From: CAYPPS01 sp964412685
GTDB taxonomy: Bacteria; Patescibacteriota; Microgenomatia; PFEM01; CAYPPS01
DNA: 21,392 nt
Assembly (NCBI GenBank): GCA_964412685.1
Contig: CAYPPS010000006.1
Coordinates: forward strand, 1-21,392
Direction: 5' to 3'
Part shown: in pieces, positions 19,890 through 21,392 of the stretch
Layout: each line of letters starts with the position of its first letter
Position numbering within the stretch: position 1 is the stretch's first letter
The notes under the pieces: model-generated
What the model saw: the letters and a program-made list of their open reading frames with translations, nothing else
Told to the model about the DNA's origin: nothing
Database searches by the model: none
Program-made: the position numbers and the translations under genes

Positions 19890-21392
19890 AGCTTTAAGGC
19901 AAAGAAGAGCATTTGTTTTTTTAGAAAAAAGATGGCCTTTTCTGGTTATTCTTTTAGCTTTGTTTATTTTTGGCTTGCCTTATTTTATCCAGGGCCTACC
20001 TCCCTTTCCGTCTGCTTTTTTAGTTAATCGTTTTCCGCCCTGGCAGTACTTTTATGGCACACCAATTAAGAATGATGCCATTCCTGATGTGGTTACTCAA
20101 ATGTACCCCTTTAAGCACTTAGTGGTTGAAATGTGGAAGACGGGTCAAATTCCTTTTTGGAATCCTTATAGTTTTTCCGGTACTCCTTTTCTGGCTAATT
20201 TCCAAAGTGCAGTGTTTCATCCGTTGAATTGGCTCTTTTTTCTATTGCCGGAAATCGATGCTTGGAGTTTGCTTGTTTTGGGCCAGATTGCTGTGGCCTT
20301 GTTTTTTACCTATCTTTTTGCTCGTCAGATTGGTTTGAGTAAATTGGCAGGAGTATTAAGTGCTTTAGCTTTCGGTTTTTGCGGGTTCATTACTACTTGG
20401 TTGACTTATGGCACTCTAAGTATGGCCATTGCTTTTTTGCCTCTGGCTTTATTCTCACTGGAGAAAGTCTTTAAGAAAAAATATTTCTTTTTGATTTTAT
20501 TGTCCTTATCTTTACCTTTTTCATTTTTTTCCGGCCATATTCAAACCAGTAGTTATTTTACTGGAGCCATCCTCCTTTATCTTCTTTTTAAGTTGGTTGA
20601 AACGAGTCGGGTAAAAGAGTTTATTTTGGGGGTAATTTTCTTTTGTTTAGGTTTGGGCTTAACCTTAATTCAGGTTTTGCCCACGCTTGAACTCTATTGG
20701 CTCAGCGTTCGCTCCGCCAGCTTTGGAGTTTCGGAAGTAATCCCTTTTAAATATTTAATTACTTTGTTGGCGCCTGATTTTTACGGTAATCATGTTACCA
20801 GAAACAATTGGTTGGGAAATTACGTTGAGATGACTGGCTTTTTCGGCGTCATTCCGTTCATATTGGCTCTTTTGGCCATTATCTATGTCAGAAACAAAAA
20901 GGTTTTTTTCTTTTTCTTATTGTTTGTTTTGAGTTTACTTTTAACCTTGCCTACACCTTTGCTTGATCTTTTGGTGGCTTTAAAGTTACCGATTCTTTCC
21001 AATAGTGCCGTAGCGAGAATCATGTCTCTGGTCGGTTTTAGTGGCGCTGTTTTGGCGGGTTTTGGATTAGACGGGTTGAGTAAAAGCCTCAAGGAGAAGC
21101 AATGGAAGCCAATTGTTTTAAGCGGTCTTGTCTTTTCTTTGATTGTGATTGGTATTTGGCTCTGGCTTTTGTTTTCTCCTCCTTTTCCAGCGGACAAAAT
21201 TTTGATTGCCAAAAGGAATTTTCTTTTACCCAGTTTTATGGTGGGGGCTTTTGGGGTGATTATGATCGGCTATGTTTTCGCGAATCGCTTCTTAAAGCAC
21301 AAAGAACTTAAAAAAGCCTTGTTAACTTTAGTTTTGGTTGCCTTAGTTGGTTTATCAGCTTTTGATTTATTAAGATTTGCTAAAAAATGGAC
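19864..21392 (+). CDS. YfhO-family membrane protein, 3' end cut by window edge
   Basis: Open from ATG 19864 to the window end (509 full codons), so the C-terminus is missing. After an arginine-rich head and one helix, the first outer loop shows FPPWQYFYG, DVVTQMYPFKHLV (75-87, D75 and Q79 in the usual D-Q-YP order) and WNPYSFSGTPFLANFQSAVFHPLNW. This is the classic YfhO N-terminal signature. About twelve helices follow. From ELYWLSVRSAS onward it parallels the truncated protein at base 1, so a soluble C-terminal domain with a PGWQ-like motif is expected beyond the edge. YfhO proteins are GT-C-like; some act in lipoteichoic acid glycosylation. It starts 26 bases inside the preceding GT2 gene. 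Confidence 0.87.
   Translation, partial: MKKIIIKLEALRQRRAFVFLEKRWPFLVILLALFIFGLPYFIQGLPPFPSAFLVNRFPPWQYFYGTPIKNDAIPDVVTQMYPFKHLVVEMWKTGQIPFWNPYSFSGTPFLANFQSAVFHPLNWLFFLLPEIDAWSLLVLGQIAVALFFTYLFARQIGLSKLAGVLSALAFGFCGFITTWLTYGTLSMAIAFLPLALFSLEKVFKKKYFFLILLSLSLPFSFFSGHIQTSSYFTGAILLYLLFKLVETSRVKEFILGVIFFCLGLGLTLIQVLPTLELYWLSVRSASFGVSEVIPFKYLITLLAPDFYGNHVTRNNWLGNYVEMTGFFGVIPFILALLAIIYVRNKKVFFFFLLFVLSLLLTLPTPLLDLLVALKLPILSNSAVARIMSLVGFSGAVLAGFGLDGLSKSLKEKQWKPIVLSGLVFSLIVIGIWLWLLFSPPFPADKILIAKRNFLLPSFMVGAFGVIMIGYVFANRFLKHKELKKALLTLVLVALVGLSAFDLLRFAKKW

Noticed and set aside
1..21392. Search for tRNA, rRNA, insertion sequences, integrases, phage genes or toxin-antitoxin pairs
   Set aside because: No cloverleaf, transposase motif, long inverted repeats or such protein families were seen. 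Apart from short intergenic gaps (the longest being 15251-15526, described above) the window is filled by genes.

Overview
The window looks like a piece of an AT-rich, densely packed bacterial chromosome, most likely from Patescibacteria (Candidate Phyla Radiation), with a Microgenomates-type member as my best guess. This rests on gene style and not on a marker gene: no rRNA, tRNA or ribosomal protein is present. The supporting signs are a pile of large GT-C membrane proteins of the YfhO, PTPS_related and PMT/GT39 types, short or overlapping gene junctions, few Shine-Dalgarno sequences, and a short anchored beta-rich surface protein. TGA ends several genes inside ATGA or similar overlaps, so the standard code is in use.

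Layout. Bases 1-3587 (+) hold the C-terminal part of a YfhO-type membrane protein, a DPM1/ALG5-like GT2 glycosyltransferase and a GT-C mannosyltransferase-like protein. Bases 3710-5603 (-) hold a GT39-type membrane glycosyltransferase followed by a small coiled-coil protein. Bases 5649-11052 (+) form an overlapping operon: one PMT/ArnT-like GT-C protein, two neighbouring PTPS_related paralogues and a small four-helix membrane protein. Then come a TIM-barrel sugar-isomerase-like protein (11081-11950) and a Wzx-like flippase (12006-13523), each with its own promoter. The flippase overlaps tail-to-tail with a minus-strand radical SAM/B12-type protein (13439-14914). A small three-helix membrane protein (15011-15250, -) with strong expression signals follows, and next to it a possible 70-nt non-coding RNA (15393-15462, -). 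The last part (15527 to the end, +) holds two operons: GT2, anchored beta-domain protein, GT2; then DagK-type lipid kinase, PAP2 phosphatase, GT2, and a second YfhO protein cut by the window end.

How the genes fit together (inference). This is a cell-surface glycan or glycolipid region. The ALG5/DPM1-like GT2 enzyme could load sugars on polyprenyl phosphate, the GT-C proteins could transfer them outside the membrane, the Wzx protein could flip lipid-linked oligosaccharides, and DagK plus PAP2 could supply and recycle the lipid carrier. The GT2 enzymes would build the chain on the inner face. No substrate can be named from sequence alone.

The most unusual signals are non-coding. Genes that begin a transcript repeatedly carry an extended -10 box (TGNTANAAT-like) only 5-10 bases before the start codon, which implies leaderless mRNAs. 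A promoter-hairpin-terminator unit without an ORF lies at 15393-15497. Short GC-rich hairpin elements lie inside the 3' ends of some genes and appear to have rewritten their C-termini.
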